Program-made: the position numbers and the translations under genes
The notes under the pieces: model-generated
Told to the model about the DNA's origin: nothing
The model's database searches: none
Seen by the model: the letters and a program-made list of their open reading frames with translations, nothing else
DNA from: Streptomyces shenzhenensis
GTDB taxonomy: Bacteria; Actinomycetota; Actinomycetes; Streptomycetales; Streptomycetaceae
DNA length: 64,000 bases
NCBI RefSeq assembly: GCF_003688995.1
Contig: NZ_PENI01000039.1
Location: 1 to 64,000 of the forward strand
Direction of reading: 5' to 3'
In this document: positions 61,136-64,000 of the stretch, piece after piece
Position numbering within the stretch: the stretch's first letter is position 1
Layout of the letters: each line of letters starts with the position of its first letter

Positions 61136-61569
61136 CGCAGCGCCCCCAGGCGGCCGACCGCGTCCACCAGGCGCCGTGTCGACGCGGTCTCCGCGGCGGT
61201 GTCCCCGCGGTCGCGGGCGTCCCACAACGCCGCCTTCTCCCGCAGATAGCCGAGCCGTACCCGGTGGGCGGCGATCTCGGCCTCGATGCGTTCGGCGTGC
61301 CGCAGCAGCAGATCGCGCTGCTCGGCGGCCGCCGCCCGGCCGCGGGTCCGGTTCGCCAGATAGGTGCGCATGTCGTCGATGCCGACGCCGACCGCGCGCA
61401 GACAGGCCAGCGCCTCGATCGTGTCGAGGTCCCGGGCGCCGTAACGGCGGTGCCCGCTGCTCTCGTCGCGGTCGATCGGGCCGACCAGTCCGACGTCTTC
61501 GTAATAGCGCAGTGTCGGCTCACTCAGCCCGCTGCGCCGGGATACGTCCTGAATCGTGAAGGTCGTCAT
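61132..61569 (-). CDS. MerR-family transcriptional regulator
   Basis: A 145-residue regulator. The winged HTH is FTIQDVSRRSGLSEPTLRYY, then GLVGPIDRDESSGHRRYGAR. A dimerisation coiled coil follows (RDLLLRHAERIEAEIAAHRV, RLGYLREKAALWDARD). There are no conserved metal-binding cysteines, so it is an organic-ligand or stress type. ATG 61569 is followed downstream by the reductase with 4-bp overlap. Its own promoter carries the perfect palindrome at 61587-61604, indicating autoregulation. Confidence 0.93.
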   Translation of the reverse strand: MTTFTIQDVSRRSGLSEPTLRYYEDVGLVGPIDRDESSGHRRYGARDLDTIEALACLRAVGVGIDDMRTYLANRTRGRAAAAEQRDLLLRHAERIEAEIAAHRVRLGYLREKAALWDARDRGDTAAETASTRRLVDAVGRLGALR

Positions 61570-61586
61570 ACCGGGCAGCAGAACAC

Positions 61587-61604
61587 ACCTCAAGCGCTTG
61601 AGGT
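61587..61604. promoter_or_regulatory. ACCTCAAGCGCTTGAGGT palindrome, MerR operator
   Basis: This perfect 18-bp palindrome lies 17 bp before the MerR start. On the minus strand TTGACC overlaps its left edge as a -35, so the palindrome sits in the spacer, the position where MerR proteins bind and distort DNA. The CCTCAAG/CTTGAGG arms resemble SoxR operators, which have a longer centre. Confidence 0.8.
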
Positions 61605-61699
61605 CAACCACGGACGACCGGCGGAGCCCGCCCGCTCGTGAACTCCCCACTGCCGGAAGTGTGTTGTCGCCGCAGGCACCGATCGGCCAGGCTGACGGA

Positions 61700-62122
61700 A
61701 TGACCGGAACGATCTCTTACACGTGGCGGGACCCCATCACCGACGAGGAGATGGCCGATCTCGTCAGGTCCCACGGCGGCAACGCCGTCGCGGGCTGGTG
61801 GAGCAGGATCAAGGAGCACAGCCTCGGCTGGGTGGGGGCCCGTGACGGCGAGGGAGCCCTCGTCGGATTCGTGAACGTGGCGTGGGACGGCGGTGACCAC
61901 GCCTTTTTGATCGACACGAAGACCCGGGGCTCCTGCCAGCGCCGTGGTATCGGAACAGCACTTGTCCGTCACGCGGTCGTCCATGCGCGCGCGGCGGGCT
62001 GCGAGTGGCTGCACGTCGACTTCGAGCCCGGGCTGCGGGGCTTCTATGTGGACGCCTGTGGTTTCCGTCCGACGGACGCGGGATTGATCCACCTGCCCTC
62101 CACCGGAGAGAGCCGAAGATGA
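61700..62122 (+). CDS. GNAT-family N-acetyltransferase
   Basis: A 140-residue acetyltransferase. Strands 4-5 read LVGFVNVAWDGGDHAFLIDT, the acetyl-CoA loop is RGSCQRRGIGTALVRHAVVH, and the last strand pair is CEWLHVDFEPGLRGFYVDAC. Divergent from the MerR operon. The acceptor substrate is unknown. A following ATG at 62119 overlaps its stop. Confidence 0.88.
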   Translation: MTGTISYTWRDPITDEEMADLVRSHGGNAVAGWWSRIKEHSLGWVGARDGEGALVGFVNVAWDGGDHAFLIDTKTRGSCQRRGIGTALVRHAVVHARAAGCEWLHVDFEPGLRGFYVDACGFRPTDAGLIHLPSTGESRR

Positions 62123-62232
62123 CCAGAACACCGACGAACGCCGCGTTCCTCACTCAGGGGCGCCGTCCTGGCCTTCGTATTCCTTATGGTGGCCGTATTC
62201 ACCACATCGGTGCGGGACGCCGGGCCGGGGCA
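62119..62232 (+). pseudogene. possible frameshifted remnant of a small membrane protein
   Basis: ATG 62119 overlaps the acetyltransferase stop and opens TRTPTNAAFLTQGRRP, but a second frame beginning near 62152 reads RGAVLAFVFLMVAVFTTSVR, a convincing transmembrane segment. A one- or two-base shift near 62150-62160 would join them. The remainder of the gap to 62365 shows no other gene. Low confidence; it may be coincidence. Confidence 0.25.
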
Positions 62233-62365
62233 TAGCGGACGGCACCGCAACTGCCTGTCTCCAGGGGGAGTTCGCGCAGGTCACGGGGACCGGGGAGTCC
62301 CCTTGCCCCAACCGTGCCGCTGTGTGCGGCTGGTGGACGGAAACTCCCCGGCGCCGGCTGGGTCG

Positions 62366-62599
62366 CTACCTCTTGTGGCAGCCCCACTTGCCGTGGACCT
62401 TGGTGTAGTGCTCACCCTTGGGACACTTCTTGTGCTTCGGGGTCTTCGTGGGGTGTGGTGTGGGCGCGTTGGGATTGTCCGCCACGGGGGCGGTCGCCGG
62501 TGCTGCGAGGGCGGTACCCGTAGAGGCCACGGCCGCTCCGCTGGCGAGCATGCCCGCGGCGACACTGGCGGCCAGAGCGCGTATGATCCTATTTCGCAT
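62366..62599 (-). CDS. small secreted basic protein
   Basis: A 77-residue exported protein. The Sec signal is RNRIIRALAASVAAGMLASG with cleavage near ALA-AP. The mature 45 residues are Pro/Thr/Lys rich (NPNAPTPHPTKTPKHKKCPK) and end GEHYTKVHGKWGCHKR. The two cysteines may pair. The Lys/His-rich tail could bind metal or cell wall polymer. AAGG lies about 9 bp before the ATG. The family is not named to my knowledge. Confidence 0.75.
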   Translation of the reverse strand: MRNRIIRALAASVAAGMLASGAAVASTGTALAAPATAPVADNPNAPTPHPTKTPKHKKCPKGEHYTKVHGKWGCHKR

Positions 62600-62973
62600 G
62601 ATCGGCAGCCTTTCTTTGTCGGCTTCACTGCCTCTCCGTTCGATTCTTGGCACCGCTCCCCGCGGACCGCATCTCGATCACAAAAGGCGCTCGGGTACGC
62701 GGTGCGATATCCGCGCCATTTCCCGGCGTCAGGCCTGGAATGGCAGCCGCGACAGGCCCGTTCCGTCTCGCTGCGGACACCGTGAGCGACCTGAAACAGA
62801 GTGCGAGGACGCTGTTCGGCAAGGGCCGAACGGCCCCCGATCCACCCCCCGAGACCCTGGCCCGCGCTGCTCCTGCCCGAGAGGATTGACCGCCTTCGTC
62901 GGCACCGGTCCGGGGAAGCCGCAACGAACACGGTGACGGGCAGTCGGCTCGGCGCGGAGAGAGGAAGCCTCAA
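62600..62973. other. 374-bp divergent intergenic region with a 7-bp hairpin
   Basis: This region separates the small secreted protein gene and the SLOG-like gene and must hold both promoters. GTTCGGC-aagg-GCCGAAC forms a perfect hairpin at 62814-62831. A plus-strand frame ending near 62889 (VSDLKQSARTLFGKGR) looks mildly coding-like but has no start or ribosome binding site. Confidence 0.4.
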
Positions 62974-63456
62974 GTGATCGCTGTCGTGGGACACTCAGAC
63001 CTCACCGAGCCCACGTTGACGATGCTGGAGGAGGCGCTGGGCCGGCGGCTGGCGGGCTTCGCGCGGGCGGGCCGGGCCGGACTGGTCCGCGCGGGGCAGG
63101 GGCTGCCGGTCGCTTTCGGCCGTGCCGCGCGGAAGGCGGGACTGGCGCTGGTGACCGTCCTGCCCTCCAGGAACGGGGTTCCCGCGGTGCTGGCGGAGCA
63201 CGACCGCAGAGCCGCCGGGGAGTTGCTGCTGCTGTCGCATCAGGTGCGGCTGCTGGAGTACGACCCCGTCGACCGCGGGGCGTGCGTGGGCGCGGACGAG
63301 AGCCTGCTGCGCACCTGCTGCCGACTGCTGGCGGTATGGGACGGTTCGCCGTCCAACGGCCGTGATGCCACGGCCCACTTGGTGGCCTATGCGCGCAGCA
63401 GCGGCCTCGACGTGGAGGTGTTCTGGCCCGCCGGGGCGACCCGCGAATGCCTCTGA
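62974..63456 (+). CDS. SLOG/Rossmann-like protein of unknown function
   Basis: A 160-residue protein. It begins IAVVGHSDLTEPTLTMLEEA, a GxxGHRxL-like nucleotide-sensing start, and ends CRLLAVWDGSPSNGRDATAH followed by LVAYARSSGLDVEVFWPAGA. This architecture fits the SLOG superfamily of nucleotide-binding domains (DprA, LOG and TIR-linked sensors). GTG 62974 has GAGGAAG 6 bp before it. No effector gene of a defence system is adjacent. The molecular role is unknown. Confidence 0.7.
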   Translation: MIAVVGHSDLTEPTLTMLEEALGRRLAGFARAGRAGLVRAGQGLPVAFGRAARKAGLALVTVLPSRNGVPAVLAEHDRRAAGELLLLSHQVRLLEYDPVDRGACVGADESLLRTCCRLLAVWDGSPSNGRDATAHLVAYARSSGLDVEVFWPAGATRECL

Positions 63457-63557
63457 CGCCGCTGGACGGTGGGGAGTTCGGCGATCGGCCTGCGGGGAAG
63501 CGGACCGGACCGAGCCGGTCGGCCGACTGCGTGGCGGCGTACGAGGCCGACCGGTGA
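63447..63557 (+). CDS. possible small ORF overlapping the SLOG-like gene
   Basis: ATG 63447 starts a 36-codon frame (PLTPLDGGEFGDRPAG, GPSRSADCVAAYEADR) that overlaps the preceding stop by 10 bp. Most third bases are G or C. There is no clear ribosome binding site or known family, so it may be chance. From 63558 to 63953 I see no other gene. Confidence 0.25.
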   Translation: MPLTPLDGGEFGDRPAGKRTGPSRSADCVAAYEADR

Positions 63558-63966
63558 GGCCGTCAGGGCCGCAGTTCGGGATCGCCGAGCACCGTGTCGT
63601 GGAGGTCGGCCGTTCCGACAGCACCGGTTCGCCTTCTTGCGGGGACGTCAGGGAGGCGTGAACCCCTCGCCGGGAAGCCCTCACGCACCGTCGCGTCGAT
63701 GATGCGAACTCTTCGTGACCCGCCGATTACCCGGCCGGTGGCCGTGACGTGCCGGCTGCCGGACGTAGACGGCTGACGGATCGTCAATGCCCGCCCATGG
63801 CATGCCGGTTGCGACCCGGTCGGTGCCGAGCCGCACCCGGTCTCCTCACGGTGTGCTCCCACCGCCGGACCGGGGAGGGCGGAGCCGGCACCGGGAGTTC
63901 CCGGCGGACGCAATCCAACTCCCTCCGTGATGCGTACCTCCTACGAGAAGCGATTGGAGGGACGCA

Positions 63967-64000
63967 ATGACAGTCTTCGGTCATCTCTTCCCCAGCAGGA
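63967..64000 (+). CDS. 5' end of a gene cut by the window edge
   Basis: ATG 63967 is preceded by GGAGGG (63955-63960) at ideal spacing and opens the frame TVFGHLFPSR, which continues past the edge. Only 11 codons are visible, so the product cannot be named. Confidence 0.6.
   Translation, partial: MTVFGHLFPSR

Noticed and set aside
62974..63456. SLOG-like protein as part of an anti-phage defence system
   Set aside because: No adjacent effector such as TIR, nuclease or transmembrane pore gene is present, so there is no contextual support.

Overview
The window is chromosomal DNA of a high-GC actinomycete, almost certainly Streptomyces. Third codon positions are nearly all G or C, TTA codons are almost absent, many mRNAs look leaderless (a -10-like hexamer 6-8 bp before the start codon), ATGA translational overlaps are frequent, and the gene families are typical (two-component systems beside ABC exporters, DUF4331, VanZ, DUF6278, SNF2/SWIM, PucR).

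Layout. 1-4.3 kb: end of a YjdJ-like acetyltransferase, a YjdI-like ferredoxin-type protein, a quinone-oxidoreductase-like MDR enzyme, a GPP34 protein and a PoxB-like ThDP enzyme. 4.3-8.3 kb: remnant of an F420-dependent NADP reductase-like gene, a DesK/DesR-like two-component pair and a divergent ABC-2 exporter. 8.4-10.9 kb: a VanZ-family gene and an OmpR/HK pair sharing a promoter motif. 11-16.5 kb: secreted beta-propeller-like protein, DUF4331 protein, small membrane protein, and a second NarL-type two-component system. 16.6-23.3 kb: a sugar or polyol module with a Gfo/Idh/MocA dehydrogenase, a GntR/UTRA regulator, a lipoprotein-permease-ATPase importer and a ROK kinase. The regulator's likely operator (TGTCCGGACA) occurs on both sides of the regulator gene. 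23.4-28.4 kb: SNF2 helicase coupled to a SWIM zinc-finger protein. 28.6-30.1 kb: a sulfite-oxidase-like enzyme preceded by a tiny leader ORF ending Cys-Cys-Cys. 31-35 kb: a PcaL-like fusion lacking the expected serine nucleophile, an MBL-fold protein, a glycerate kinase remnant, exonuclease III and a DUF6278 protein.

35-38.4 kb: a complete glutamate/polar amino acid ABC operon whose binding-protein gene has a TTA codon in its signal peptide. 38.5 kb: a 158-bp MITE-like element flanked by CTAG duplications. 39.5-44.7 kb: gamma-glutamyltransferase, a ClpC/ClpB-like AAA+ chaperone and a decayed methionine aminopeptidase. 44.9-46.7 kb: a repeat-containing protein of unknown function.

46.8-55.8 kb is a coherent reductive pyrimidine/hydantoin catabolism island: two nitrilase-superfamily amidohydrolases (beta-ureidopropionase-like), a class III aminotransferase, a PucR regulator, dihydropyrimidinase, an LLM-type F420-dependent oxidoreductase and an NCS1 permease. 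The regions before the two nitrilase genes share a TGAAACATG motif (three copies), a candidate operator. 56-64 kb: a secreted protein, an inositol-phosphatase-like enzyme, an FAD oxidoreductase overlapping a macro-domain gene, a MerR-regulated NAD-dependent reductase, an acetyltransferase, small secreted and SLOG-like proteins, and the first codons of a gene cut by the right edge.

No phage, CRISPR array, tRNA or rRNA was recognised. The least ordinary signals are the Cys-leader attenuator candidate, the MITE, the paired regulatory motifs and several gene remnants.
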